From Larix kaempferi (lineage: Eukaryota > Streptophyta > Pinopsida > Pinales > Pinaceae): a DNA stretch of 64,000 nt. The translations under genes were made by a program, and so were the position numbers. The stretch spans positions 6,545,001 to 6,609,000 of the forward strand of contig BSBM01000076.1 of NCBI GenBank assembly GCA_027924585.1, given 5' to 3'. Positions 50,336 to 63,905 of this stretch are shown here, piece by piece; within the stretch, counting starts at the first letter, position 1, and the number at the start of each line of letters is the position of its first letter. The notes beneath the pieces are model-generated. The model was given only the letters and a program-made list of their open reading frames with translations, did not search any database and was not told where the DNA came from.

Positions 50336-51101
50336 TATGTCACATACCCAAATTTTCAATATAATATTTTTGGTGAAATTTTCAACAATTCTTTAAATTT
50401 CTATGAAATAATAAATAATGCAAGGTATCATTCCTTCTTATACTTCATTTACATTCTTGTAGTTATGCATTTCGCAAAGTTCCCTACATCCTTCATGATT
50501 TAACATCCTAATTATAAGGCTAATTATACACTAACATTTAATCCTTACATAATTGAAGAAACTTAAATACAGATGTATTTGATTTTCAACATAAGCCACC
50601 AAGATTATTTTGTAAATGCTTCTGAAACAAAAATACCCCAACAGATATATTATTTAAACTTTCCCTTCTAAGATTCCTAAACTGAAAATCGTATAAGACC
50701 AAAAACTTCATATAACTTTTATCTTAACTTGTATTGAAATATCATTCATCATTTCTAGATCAGGAGAATAAAACACGTAAGGCACACATTAGAGATTATA
50801 TGCATAAGAGAGACATACAAATACACCATTTTACCGTGGTTCACCCGAACTTGGGCTACGTCCACAAAGGCGTGGGGAGAGTCATAATTATATTAATGAG
50901 CATAAAAAGGTTTACAACTTGCAACTTAGTTGTTGCCAACATTCTTCAAGGTCTCTCTCATAGAGATCCAAAACATACAATACTTATGAGGTCATATCCG
51001 ATTCGTTGCTCGCCAGTTTATAAAGACATTTCTATTTACTAGAAGTCTTATAGGTATGCGGAGATCAAGTCGACCAGCATAAATTTAAAATATATATTAT
51101 T

Positions 51102-51516
51102 CTCAATATTTTAATTAAGGGGAAAATCTTCCTATACTTTTACATACATTAGAAATATATATATTCTTCTCAATACACTAACTTTAAAGGAAAAAATCTT
51201 CCTATACCTTTAAATACATTAAAAATGTATATTCTTCTCAATAAGTTAACTAAGGAATAATCTTCCTATACTTTTACATACATTAAAAATATATATATTC
51301 TTCTCAATAAGTTAACTAAAGAATAATCTTCCTATACTTTTACATACATTAAAAATATATATTCTTCTCAATAAGTTAAGTAACGAATAATCTTCCTATA
51401 CGTTTACATACATTAAAAATATATATTCTTCTCAATATATTAACTAAGGAATAATCTTCTTATACTTTTAAATACATTAAAAATATATATTCTTCTCAAT
51501 AAGTTAACTAAGGAAA
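51102..51516. repeat. 62-bp tandem repeat array inside LTR
   Basis: Equivalent of 2763-3177. Confidence 0.9.
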
Positions 51517-51899
51517 ACTCCGCTTACTTTAATATCTATTTAAGGATATGCAATTAGGTATGAATGAGCAATTTGATATATTATATGAACATTATCTTAG
51601 CCTCATGTAAGGACAACATGAATAACCCTATACGATTTATCTTAATGAGTTCAAATAATATATAAACAACTCTTTTTGTAAGTGTAATTGTTCGTTAAGT
51701 AATGATATTTGACCAAACGCTTGTAAGCCATCTCTTAGAGAGAGGCCGTGGGTCCTCTCCTTACAAAGTCGCAGAGTGAAATCTTACTAGAATGCAGAAT
51801 CTAAGTAGCGATATTAGTTGAAATTCCAGGTATAAACTCTATAGGAATACCCTGCTACAATTTAATAACACTGCTTCCCATCGATTAACTTATCCATCA

Positions 51900-52193
51900 T
51901 AAGAGCTCATGCTTAGTCTTTGGCTCTTTCGAGGAAATAACGTAAACCATATTAATATAAAAAAAAATGAACAAGCATCTTCCTATGAGCTCATGCTCAG
52001 TCTTGGCAATCCTCAGGCAACACGCATACCATATTATAGTTCAACAATTGAAATGCAAAATGCCTTAAGAGCTCATGCTCTACTTTGGTACTTCTGAGAC
52101 AATATGCAGACTATCTAACATTGATCAGTCTAAAAGCAAAACGCCTTAAGAGCTCATACTCATTTTTTAGCAATACCGAGGCAGCACGCAGAG
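51900..52193. repeat. Four GAGCTCATGCTC repeats inside LTR
   Basis: Equivalent of 3561-3853, with one extra A in the poly-A run near 51960. Confidence 0.8.
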
Positions 52194-52393
52194 GTTAAGT
52201 AAATCCAACACACCAGTAAACTAAATCATGTCAACCTGTATACTACAGAGATCAATATTGTTGGACGTCTATCTCTAAACGGAGATCAATACAAGATGCA
52301 GGGATAATCCAAGGAACATTTATGTGAATACAGATTTCACTAATCGTGAGAGTATAAGTTTTGCCAGGAAACTTCAGCAGTGGGGCAGCGATG

Positions 52394-52403
52394 GTATATA
52401 TAC
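52394..52403 (-). promoter_or_regulatory. Possible TATA box of the LTR
   Basis: GTATATATAC, equivalent of 4054-4063. Confidence 0.35.
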
Positions 52404-53543
52404 AAGAAATAACGGTTTGGAAAAGTGATTGATAACACATACGGTTCTATGGTTATAATGCAGAAATAAAAAGAAAGAAAAACTAGGATTGTAATCCCAG
52501 TGAACTAGAAGTAGGAGACAAGTAGGTGTTAGATTTACAATTTAAATCGCAGAGATCGAAAACAAAATGCACAATCCCGCCACATATGTAGAGATCATGT
52601 GCGTATTGCAACCAATAAATTAAACATGGATAGAACATCAAATCACTGGCCTCTATGCTAGGGTAATATAATTGCAAAAAACAACTTCAATTTGAAAAAC
52701 AATAACATACCAGATTCAAATGTGAGATCCCTCCTCCTATAAAAACTATCGGCAGCCAAAACTCAAAACCAAAATATACATACCGTATTCATGTAAGAGG
52801 TCACCTAGCTACTGTGCAACGCATTGACAGACCATCCAAAGAAAAGTTGAGACCCCTAATCACCCCCAATCGCAGCAATCTTCCCTCCTCAAATACCCAA
52901 ATGCCAAGCTCTTTTCTACCTTGGAACTCCCGCCCTCGATCGAGAGGTTCATCAGGTTCCTTTCTAGGAGTGACAAATGGCATTCGAAGAGTATTCTCTT
53001 TCTGCCACTAACTAGTAGGTAGACTATCTACTAGTCCGTCATTGATGCTCCTTCTTCGATGAGGGAACAAACTACCAAAATAAAAGATCAAAATTTGTTG
53101 CTTAATTAAAGGCTCGACTCGGCTTTTCCAATGAGGCCACCGTTATCCTTAACCATCCTAACTAAAGTCCATTTTTGCACTTTTATTAAAGTACTCATTA
53201 CCCCTTCTCTTTAATCCGAGTGTACTTTTCTTAATCATAGCTTTGGAGTATGTGATTACTAAAAGGCTTGTGTATTAAAGCCTTACAATGGCCAAAATAA
53301 CACTATTTGAATTATAACATGTTTTCAATTCAATCTAAGAGGAACTATAATTATTTTATAACAAAATAATTATTTGAGTAATTAAGTCTTTGATTAAAAT
53401 AATCCTTTAATAACTTTCTTCTAAAATAAATCTACTCTTGTTATCTACTGGTGGGGCCTCGGCCTTGAGCTCCTCAGCAGAACCTGTATATTATTTATTT
53501 AACAAAATTATAACAATAGGGGTCAAATTGGAGGGATGTTACA

Positions 53544-53548
53544 CATGG
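53544..53548. repeat. Target site duplication CATGG (right side)
   Basis: Pairs with 43707-43711. Confidence 0.88.
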
Positions 53549-53959
53549 TAAGACATATTTTTTTATTAATGGTCATATGCGGCATATGGAAATGAATGAA
53601 GGTGCTTAGAATGGCAGTATTTTTTGTGGTCAAGGAGAATTTTGAATTGAGTTGTATGCATTAAGGTCAAAGCAAGAAACATATTGAGCTTAATCAACTC
53701 AATGTGTGCCCAAAGTATACAACAATGTGCAACGAAGATAAGCATGGCAGGAATGCTAGGCATGACCAGCACGAAAGCGAGTATGAAAAAGAGAGAGGAT
53801 GAAGCAATGGATGGTGATGGTGTAGTCACCATGAAGACACATGAAAAAAAAGGAAACAAAATAATGGAGCGGTTTGCATGTGAAAGGGATTTGCATGTAA
53901 AAGGGCATATGGCTGTAAGACCTGGTAAGGCATGGATACCCATGGTAACTCACCGGTAA

Positions 53960-54406
53960 TGTCGGGAGAAATACCTAGGTGATAGGGGGGTGTATGTGAG
54001 ATTCCTCGGTTAAAACTTTGAGGGGGGTTGGTGATTACTCCAAGTCAAGTTTAAAGGGGGGATTTTCAGGGTTAACCTTGACTCGGGAATGAGTCAAAGT
54101 TGGTTAGGTCCAGCACATGTTTTTGGGCACATGGTTTGTTGTATCCCATGGTATTGGCCCAAAGTATTCCATGCAAAGAAGCCTTTATAAGGCTTGGAGA
54201 GGCTCCATTGTAAAGTGGCCTGGAGGTGAGTGGTGGCTAGCTCACTTGGCCCGGAGGGCCGGTTTTGGCCATGTAATGAAGATCTTCATTGGGTGTTTGT
54301 TTTCCCTGCATGGGTTTCCAGGGTAAATTATGTGTCTATTATATGCTTATTATTTTGTTTATTTCTCTCGCAAGTTATTATGTGTATGCTCGTATAAACC
54401 CTAACA
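53960..54406 (+). mobile_element. Possible solo LTR (weak), copy 3
   Basis: Equivalent of 5620-6066. Confidence 0.25.
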
Positions 54407-54950
54407 TGTTTACATATTTTGAAGGGGCATATTGGAATAATATGTTCAATTGGATGGAATTGGATGCTGAAATATAATAGGTCAATTTAGAAGCTGTAAA
54501 AACCCTTGGGGTACGTACAATGCGCAATCTCAGAAAACAATTTCACTATCGCAACTATTCAAAATCATATTTCAAAATTTTAAAATGAAAATCATTGAAA
54601 TTAAAAAATGGCATTGGAGAAGAGCCATAAGGTTAATTGTTTATCCTATTCCCTAATCAACCATTATAATTTCCGAGCATGATTAGTGCATAGTTGGAGA
54701 AATTTGTATTCCTTCTCTTGAATATTTAAGAATGATGTGTTTCAGGCTTACCATGCTTTTAAGTCTCCATTCCTTCTTTGCATTCAGTTCATTTCATATA
54801 GATTCCATTTTTCCAGTCAACAGTCATATGTGATGGGAGTTACCTTTTCTGTGTATTGTAATTTCTAGCGTCCACTTATGTGCCACAATTTTTCCAAAGG
54901 TCTCGAAAAACAAATTCCATGTTAAAGCCTAAGATATAAGCTGAGTTGAG

Positions 54951-55160
54951 AACAAAAAAATGTTAGCCCTTAATAGTTTTCAAATTGAACAAACATTGGC
55001 CCTTATATTTTCTCATCAACAAAAAATGTTGGCCCGTATATCTTCCAAATTTAGTGGATGTTGTCCCTTGTTTCCAAATTGAAAAAATATTGTCCTAGTT
55101 TCCCCATCTAGCAAACACTAATGATTTTCCAAATCTAGCATATGTTGGCCCTTATAGGTT
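54951..55160. repeat. Degenerate minisatellite, copy 3
   Basis: Equivalent of 6611-6820. Confidence 0.7.
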
Positions 55161-57212
55161 ACCAATGTTGTCTTTTTAAGTTCTTCACAGTTGAAAACTA
55201 GACAATTTTGTTTCTTGCATTATCAATATTTTCATAGACCACAAAAACCATGCGGAATGGATCGAATTAATTAATGCTTACATTTAATCTTGTTTTGTTA
55301 CTTTATTCATGACAAATGTGCACTCTAAAATGGATCCTTGCTAGATCTTTGAGTTTGAAGCCAAATTGTCCCTAGAATGTCTTTTGCTTTGGTACCAAAT
55401 TGTGGCCATGTCTTTCTTAGTTGGTGACTCAAATGCTTCCATACTCCTCCACCCAACAACTACATTCCAAAAATGCTTCGTATATTTCACCGTCAACCAG
55501 GTTACATGTTTGAAGAGAACATAACCACACACTCAACATTAAAGATCCTTCAAAATTATTGTTCCTATTAGTCCATATAAATTTTATATCTTTTCCATTT
55601 CAAAATGTTAGATCAAAAGTTCATTGACCCACAAAATTAAAATAAACATATCTTCTTTATTTTGATTTTCAAATTTCAAGACACAAGTTTTATTGCCCAT
55701 AAATTTGGTACCTACGTTTTTGGCTTTGATGACTTCCAATACAAATGCTGCTATGTCTCACCGTTGTTGTCTGCCCTGTGTCCATTTCTGCGTGGCTACT
55801 CCCACACGCTATGTCGATCTTCTTTTAATGTTAAACCAACGAATATTCACGTTCAAAATTTAAGCTAAACTTGCATTCTTTTCTCCACTGTGTGGCAGAT
55901 TGACCATAGATAATCTCTATGTTGTTTCCATACGAGCAGTGATCCATACTTAGCTTCCTTCTCTTTTGATAGAGCTGTTGTTTTTGTCCAGTACATAGTG
56001 TGGGTATGGTAGGAGACTGGAGTGATTCTGCACACACTGTATGTTTCATTTTGTGGTCTCGGGATGAAAAGTATCAAGCCCTTCTTGTAACATTCATTCA
56101 TGTCAAACACTTAATAAGTCTGTCGTGGCTTCTTATGATCTGCTAAATATGTAATCCTTTACTAATTATTGATTGACTACATGCCATTTCTAGTCATGTT
56201 CCTTTCTCTATAAAATTTGTTAAGGGTTACTGAAAAAAAGTGCAGATGCATGCACAAACTATGAACAAATCTGTAGGGATATGCACACAAATATTCAAAG
56301 GATTAATTTGATCTTATTTGCACCCCCGTTATTTTTCATTAATATCAAGCCCATTGATAAATGCCACGTAAGGTTCTGCATTCAATATTCGGATGTTAAG
56401 AGTGATATTCTATCTGATATCATATGATGAAGACCTGTGTAATCTCGTTCCTGCTATTGTCAAAATTTTGAACATGCTATGAATCAGACCCAATATCTTC
56501 CCCCGGATAGAGAGTTGCTCTACCAATTACCTACAAACCCTTTTCATGATGGGTAATCTAGATGGGTTGATCTACAGATGTGGACTGCTGCCTCCAACAC
56601 CCACCTTCAAGCCAGACTTTGGCCCATGGGGAAGGTCAAAAGACAACAAGAAGTTGAAGAGTTGTTCCCTTTTCCGTCATGTTGATGTGTGAATGGAGAG
56701 ACTAAAGAGTCTTTGAACATTTCTTTAATGAAAATTTCAAAAGTTTTGTAAGGTTATACTTCCCAGAAATACTCTGTTTTCTCCGTTTACTGTCACATGT
56801 GCTTGCAATTTTATTTACGCTACATACGTGAATGCAATGTATGAGTTTTAACATTTGAGAACAGTTTCTAGTTGCAATTATTTGGAAAATGTAAACCTAT
56901 GAACTTTATAATCAAAAAATAAAACCTAAAGAGCGGAATTGTCTAACCTGAGGTAAGAAAGGTGGATTTCTCTCCAAACTGTGTCTTCTGCAAATGAAAA
57001 CAACAGTGACCGAGGTCTCCTTAGCACAATTGTAAGAAAATTGTAAAACAAGGGATGTTTTCCCACTGAAAATAAAAAGGGAGGGTCTATCAGAAAAGGG
57101 TTGTTACTAATAAAACCAATATTTTTAAAAATGATGATTTCACTAAAACCCAGATGAAAACCATAAGTGGCAGAACCCAAATGAAGAAAAGCCATGATTG
57201 AAAAAACTCGAG

Positions 57213-57745
57213 CGAGATCTTACCTCTTTGGGACTATATCTGAGCAGGCTTTAACTTATGAATAATTATATGCAGACACGCTTATCCCCAGAAACGACCC
57301 AACCAATAATTTTTTTCCACAATGCCAAACAGTATTCAAGGTGGGTGCCAAAGAAATGAGTTGGGTTTCTCTATTAAGCGAGGGAGAGCAGCATCAAAAC
57401 CATAAAAACTGGATCTTTGATCGTCCTAAACCCCTCTGAACTTTGTGACACACTAAAATACACGAATGACGAGATCTTACCTCTCTGGCCATCACATCTA
57501 GGGCATGCCTCTAAGACTGTATTTGAGCAGGATTTAACTTGTGAAGAATTATATGCAGACAAGCTTATCCCCAGAAACAGCCCAACCAATAATTTTTTAC
57601 CACAATGCCAAACGGAATTTAAGGTGGGTGCCAAAGAAATGAGTTGGGTTTCCCTATTAAGCGAGGAAGAGTATCATCAAGACCATAAAAAATGGATCTT
57701 CGATCGGCATAAACCCATGTGAACTTCGTGGCACACTAAAATACC
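57213..57745. repeat. Imperfect 257-bp direct duplication, copy 3
   Basis: Equivalent of 8873-9405; halves start at 57213 and 57470. Confidence 0.8.
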
Positions 57746-57971
57746 CATCTTCCTTACCTTGTCCACTGAAGAAGAATAACCAATTTATCTCCACTGACAA
57801 TCCGTGGGTCTCGCTTACACACTGCCGAGTGTCGACGGTCATGTGAAGAAGGATGCGGTGCAGAGCGATCAAGAGGGAAGCCCCAGGAGCAGTTCGTTAG
57901 TGTCGTGCAGCGCGCCTTGTGCTCAAAGCTTTTGGTTCCAGAATATTCAAGTTTCGCCGATAAATGACTAT

Positions 57972-58033
57972 ATGATATGCGTGAAGGAAGGATGGGCCAA
58001 TGTTATGATATGCGTGAAGGAAGGATGGGCCAA
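57972..58033. repeat. 33-bp tandem duplication, copy 3
   Basis: Equivalent of 9632-9693. Confidence 0.9.
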
Positions 58034-58153
58034 ATGCTGGAAAATTCACGTCTTCTTTCAATATTTGGATCGCTAGTAAGGCCTCCGTTCAATAGCTTCC
58101 GCCTTCCACGACAGATTCAGGAAATGGGAAAGGGCGACCAAATTACCAGTCAA

Positions 58154-58443
58154 AGCGAATATTCTTTGTACGGCACGCTGAAATCGGACAACAATCACTG
58201 TACGGCTCAGGTCCATTGGACCAGTCTCTTTCCGCCATCTGGCACGATTCCATTGGGCCAGCTGCAATGACACTTGGCACGCTGTCATTGGTGGAGAGTT
58301 ACTGGCCAATAACAGTGTGCCAAGTGTCATTGCGACTGGCCCAATAGCATCGTGCCAGATGGCGGAAAGAGACTGGTCGAATGGACGTGTGCCGTATAGT
58401 GGATGTTGTCCGATTTCAGCGTGCCGTACAAAGAATATTCGCT
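58154..58443. repeat. Long inverted repeat, copy 3
   Basis: Equivalent of 9814-10103; arms 58154-58291 and 58306-58443, with one private base change near 58397. Confidence 0.88.
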
Positions 58444-59052
58444 AAGTAGGTTGATGTGACTTGCTTGTTCGATCTTGGATATGTGCGTCACTGCGGGGCA
58501 GCTTCAGAATTTAAGTTCTCGTCGTTTTTGGGTGGCTCGGCTCCACCGTCGTGACCCAGTCATCCCGTCCAGTCGTTTTTGGGTGGTTTGGTAGCGTAAC
58601 TCTCTCCAGGAATGGAATATGGACATGGTCAATCGATTACCGATAGCATATAATCTCCTCTTGGTATTTGTTGACGACAAATGGCATAATAACAAAAGAC
58701 CTCCTTTATTTCTGCGATTTGGAAATACATGCAAACTTGGTAGCCTTTCTATTCTTCCAGAATCACCCCAACAGGTAGTCCGCAAATAATATCGCCACCG
58801 AGAATCTTCTGCGAACTGAATCGATGATCTCGTGACAGATAAAGCAAAACAATGTGCTTCTTGTTGTTTCCTTTTCTGGCTCGGCCGCGGCGTCTTCACT
58901 TTGGATCTAGATGCTATAATCTTGGCATTTGTATATTTATCCTCCCTTCGATTTATTTTTATTTTTATTTATAACTGGGCGATAGCGATTTGATGGTTTT
59001 TATGAAATCTTTGGTAGAGTGATGCTACATAATAATGTGACGGTCAACGTAA

Positions 59053-59319
59053 TCAAAAGACCCAATAATATGGCACCTTCCTTCCACGTGTAACGACGAC
59101 CCTTCTTTCAAGCTGGCGGGATAATGTGGAACCTGCACATAAATAGAAGAGTAATGAGAAAACAAAATAATAAACCAAAGAAAACTTACCTCGGTCATGT
59201 GGATGCACTGATGTGGCAACGTCGTAATATTTGGAGTGACCCCAATTCCTTTTCAAATATAAGCCATCAACGAAGAGCACGTGTTGTAACCTGCTGATCT
59301 TCACGTAAAAAAAAATCAC
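59053..59319 (-). pseudogene. Unidentified 88-codon frame with splice-like signals, copy 3
   Basis: Equivalent of 10713-10979, unchanged in protein sequence. Confidence 0.35.
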
Positions 59320-59606
59320 AACGTAAGTCTCAAATTAAAAAGGTTATTATAACAAGCTTTTATCAAAGAAAAACCATGATCAAATAATTTACGATGACTA
59401 TAGGTTTCCTTAATGGTTAAGAGATATATCAATCAACCCAAAAGCGTTCTTATGAGTGGCTGGTTTACAACATGAACACATACACGTGAGTTGAACAATC
59501 ATCCATTTTATTAACAAATTAAATTTTACAGAGCAAGTCATGTAAAGAACTCAACACATAGCACAACTCTTCATAATTTACAACTTAACAACTATGTGAC
59601 TAAGAT

Positions 59607-60128
59607 TTGCATAATTTGGAAGCTCTGAAAGCAAAGTATAATAGAATTCTGGTACACCCAGAAATATATAAGAGCAAATCTTGGGGATACTTTAATGGTG
59701 CATGCCAAGGATCCCTGGGCATCTGTGGATCTAGAGGAGTTCTATATATGGCAGATGATCATATTGAATTCAAAGCAATTTTTGTTCAGGGATCGCTTTG
59801 GGAACGGTATTTCCAGTATTCAAATTTTGGGGGTCCCAAAATTCATTCTCTTGAATGGGCAATGGGTAAAAGTACGCTACAAAAAATTCTGCTACATCCA
59901 TTCATGGGCAAATTCAGAAAGGTAAGAAATCTGCTCAAGTATGTTTTATTCCAGCGTGTCTAAAGAGAATTAAATGAGCATGCATATTGAATTTCTAAAG
60001 AAGTTTTATCTCTTCAAAAGGAGGAGTGTCTGTTGGTAACAGCTGAATCTCGAAAAGGAATCTCCCATCCAGAAAGAAAGTCATATTGTATTGAAACTCA
60101 GCAGAATTGGAAATTTCTGTTCAAATGA
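59607..60128 (+). pseudogene. RNase H domain relic, copy 3
   Basis: Equivalent of 11267-11788, with the same Asp-to-Asn change and the same stops as copy 1. Confidence 0.75.
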
Positions 60129-60983
60129 AGAAGTCCGAGTATGTGAAACACGGCTGAGATGTGATTTTTGGATTGACTTTTTAAAGCAAAATTTTTGAGG
60201 ATGACCAGCTGTTTCAGACTGTTTAGTTGAGTCCAATGCCTTGGATCAAAAGGAGAAGTGAGGCTTTATACACAGCAATGTTGAAAAGGTACTTAGCAAT
60301 GTATATTTTGGAAAGATCAAATGTCTATTTTCCATGGAAAAGAAAAAACACATTCTTGGGACATCCTATAACCTACAGACTTTCAACAACTCATTTGCCT
60401 CTTACACCATTAAGACAATAACACAAACTCTGGCAATGGCCACCATAGAACAACAACCGCGTTAGGTACAAGATAAGCAAAAAAAAGAGCATGCACTGAA
60501 GCAACTGCTAGGAAGTTGGAACAGATTAAGTTCATTAAATTGGGGATCTAATAATAAAAATGCTAGATTGTAAAGCAAAACGTTTAAAAAAATGGCAATG
60601 TAACAGTACCGAGCCCGAATTGATACAATGTAAACTAGTTCAATATTTATCACTATAAAATATCAAAATTCATTTCTAGTTAAGGCAACTGCACTATAAA
60701 ATATCAAAATTCATATATATTTAAAGCTGCTACAGGAGATAATTTATATTGACATTCTAACAAAAACAAGTTCAACATTCATATGTATGTTTGAAAATGC
60801 ATGAGCTAACATTAAAGAGTTGAAGAATTACCTACGAAGTATTCATAGACACTTTCCTTGCCAAAGAGAAGACAACGACTCGTTGGCATTCATAGTATCG
60901 ATCATTCTAAAGCACCTGGCTTCAACAACTTTGCCCACTGGATACTATTCACCCATGAACAAATTCCATTGTTCGAACTTTTC

Positions 60984-61046
60984 CGGGCTTCACACCAGAT
61001 TTTTGAGATTCCTTCGGGCTTCACATCAGATTTTTGGGATCCGTTT
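60984..61046. repeat. 31-bp tandem duplication, copy 3
   Basis: Equivalent of 12644-12706. Confidence 0.85.
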
Positions 61047-62857
61047 CGGGTTTGTGCTGCATAAAGCCTCATGATCGTTTCAGTATTGGACGACGAGATA
61101 ATGGGTATTTGGTGAGAGAATGAATGCCATTCAATGACGGCAAAGTACAACATATTACGTTTTGTGATAGGAAATTGTGAAATACTGTACCTCACACGTA
61201 CTACGAAATCTTCAACGATCTCCATAACAACTGGGATTCGTGAAAGTCACTATGGTCATTTAGTAAATGCACCACCATAAACCAAGTCGACCTCAACTCT
61301 ATATATATTTTGGTTTATAAATAAGTTATCATAATGTTGTATTTTATGCAATTCACAACTTTGGTCGTTCATAAATTTAGGTTTCTAAATAAGTTCTCAA
61401 AATAACAAAATTTTGAAAAACAATTGTGTGGAATTAAATAATTCATTTATTATTATGTTGATGTGGATAAATTCACTCAAATAAATATTTTTTTTCATAA
61501 TTGAGAATGTAGGATCTAGCAATCATGACTAAGTGCAAGTGTGGGGGCTCTTAAGTAACAATGAGATGAAAAATAAAACAAAAGCTGAGCAATAATGAAG
61601 AATGGAAATACTTTCTCTCTTTTCATAGCCGAAGCGGTAGGGTATATAAATCTCGATAATTTTAAAATTCAAATGGGGAAGGGTTCCCTCATGCCACAAA
61701 CACGGGGTTGCATACACCAATTTGTTGTGGCTTGGTCATAACCTTAAAACTTAAGTATAATTATATAATATATATTCGTGTATATGTGTATGAGTGAGAT
61801 ATGAAATTTTTAACTTAAGCTTTTTGTCATTTATCACACATGGTCCTTCCTCATTATTCATCCATGGTGTAGTTTTATTTTATTAATAGAAGCAATGCAA
61901 ATTATCTTATACTACATCATAGATTTATGAAGTAATACTCGTTAGTGGATCTTCATTTATGTTCCTCTAACAAAATTTATTAAATACATTTTGCATTCTC
62001 GTTTATTTAGTTAGGTGCCTAAATATGGGATATTGCACTCTGGAACTAAGTTCAAGTGGGCATGCCATGTAATTTAAGAACTCATGATCCAGCTCTATAG
62101 GTGACTAAACACTCTTTATAAATTTGAAAAAAAAATTATGTGTTATATTTTTCCGAGGCAAAAGAGTCTCTCATCCTGGTCAAATTGAATGTAAAAAATG
62201 TAAGTACATTGAAATTGACAAAAAAAATTACTCGTACTTTTCCTAGCGAAATAAGAGGGGAAATGATGCCTATTGCACTTATAGCAGCGCATATTAACTC
62301 TTTGTTTATCATTCCATTAATTTTCAAAAGAAATAAAGAAAATGGCCTAAATATTATCCTCTTTTAAACTTTTTTCGAAGTAGATATTGAAAATGTGCAT
62401 TTCTAAGTTAGTTTGATTTTGAAAGATAATCTTTTAGGAATGCATTATATTTAAAAGTTTAAATAGGTCTCTTCTATTTCTTTTGAAAATTTTCGTAGTT
62501 TCAAGACTTGCATTGCTTCATTTGAAAGAACAAATAAATGTGCATACTACATTTGTTAATATCTTTACTTATTTTAGCAAGTTTGAATCCAAAAACATTA
62601 TTAAAGTTTCACTTTACATCCTATGTTGAGTAGTTAATAACTACTAAAAGCAATATAATGTAAAAGAACTTGACTTTTTTGAGGATAGCCATAAACAATG
62701 TCAAATTTGTAGGTGGAGTGTGTGAAATAGAAAGAAGTTCTCAACTTTTGGAACTCTACTATGGGATCATCCTCTAATCAAAGCCTGAATTGATGCCCAA
62801 TGTTGATAAATACTAGAATCTTCACTCAAGAGATGACGTGTCTACTGGAAATGTAGT

Positions 62858-63453
62858 TGTTTAGGCTAAGAATGATGAGGCTATGGGTTCTTTAGGAAAA
62901 TATAATATATAGATATAGTTTAGGGGATATTAGGATTAACTAATGTCTTTATTTAAAGTAATTTTATATATATTATAAATTTTTATATTTATTATTAATT
63001 ATAAATTTATTCTTAATTATAATTTTATTTTTATTCTTATAATTATGTTTCTTTTAATATTTAAGGATTGGATTTAATAATTAGATAAAGAATATTAGTG
63101 ATTACGGATGGGACAAGTTAATGGCACCTTGTGATGTTATAATTAATTAGTATGCTTAGACTTAATAATCAATTAGAATATTTAATAATTATTAACTATC
63201 CTAATTAATTATTACTAAATCATGCTAATTAATTATAAGTCAATGTGGCTATTAAATAATTGCGAGCTTTCAAGGTTAATTAATATTACAAAGAATTGAG
63301 TCAAATTAATTAAAGTTATGTTTCAATTGTAAAAATTTTAATTAAGTCCTAAATATTAATTACTATATTTTATATTTTATAGTCAAGATTGTAAGGGTCA
63401 AAGACTTTTAGGGACTATGTTACTAAGTATTTGGGTAAATCTAGGGCTTAACA
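62858..63453 (-). mobile_element. 3' LTR remnant of chromovirus, copy 3
   Basis: Equivalent of 14518-15113. Confidence 0.7.
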
Positions 63454-63470
63454 TGCCCCTCCCCTTCAAA
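63454..63470 (-). promoter_or_regulatory. Polypurine tract of chromovirus remnant, copy 3
   Basis: Equivalent of 15114-15130. Confidence 0.8.
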
Positions 63471-63482
63471 CAAGTGATGTCT

Positions 63483-63905
63483 TCAACACTTCGTTAACAT
63501 TGGATGTTTCTCCATGAAGAACTCATCTTCCCATGTCACCTCTTCTATTGGAAAGTTCTTCCACTTGATGAGGTACTCAGTAATTGCTCAATTTTTCAAT
63601 TGCTGGATCCTTGTATGAAGGATTGTAATAAGTTCTATTATTAATTTCCCTTCTTCATCAATCTCTTTTAAAATAGTTTGGACTAAGATCTTGTCACCAA
63701 TTCTAGTTTTCTTCATATTTGTGGCAGATGATTTTTTTTCTTGAATGATTTTTTTGAAATACCAATGGCCAAGTGTCGATCCATAGTCAAAAGCCACAAT
63801 CAAAGAAACCCTTAAAACTATTACACAATGTCTAAAAAGAAATTTGTGCCCAAGGGAGGAGATCATAAATTTAGCTCTACTACCAATGAAACAAACAAAG
63901 TTCAT
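63483..63905 (-). pseudogene. Integrase C-terminus with chromodomain, broken, copy 3
   Basis: Equivalent of 15143-15565, with the same TGA before the chromodomain. Confidence 0.82.

Larger units (their letters stand above)
47554..50337 (-). other. LARD interior, complete, non-coding
   Basis: 2784 bp, equivalent of 23369-26151, also without coding capacity. A poly-T change near 50052 and several base changes are private to this copy. Confidence 0.85.
43712..53543 (-). mobile_element. Complete LARD-type LTR retrotransposon, 9832 bp
   Basis: Same element and same insertion as 19559-29356, one array unit on. Order on the minus strand: 5' LTR (53543-50338), primer site (50335-50324), non-coding interior, polypurine tract (47566-47554), 3' LTR (47553-43712). 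The extra length comes almost entirely from the longer AT microsatellite. CATGG flanks both ends. Confidence 0.9.
50338..53543 (-). mobile_element. 5' LTR of LARD element, array copy 3
   Basis: 3206 bp. It bears the same U3 deletion as the other 5' LTRs. At several sites (near 50473, 51168, 51236 and 53217) it has the base found in the 3' LTR, where copies 1 and 2 share a different base, so it keeps the older state there. Confidence 0.92.
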
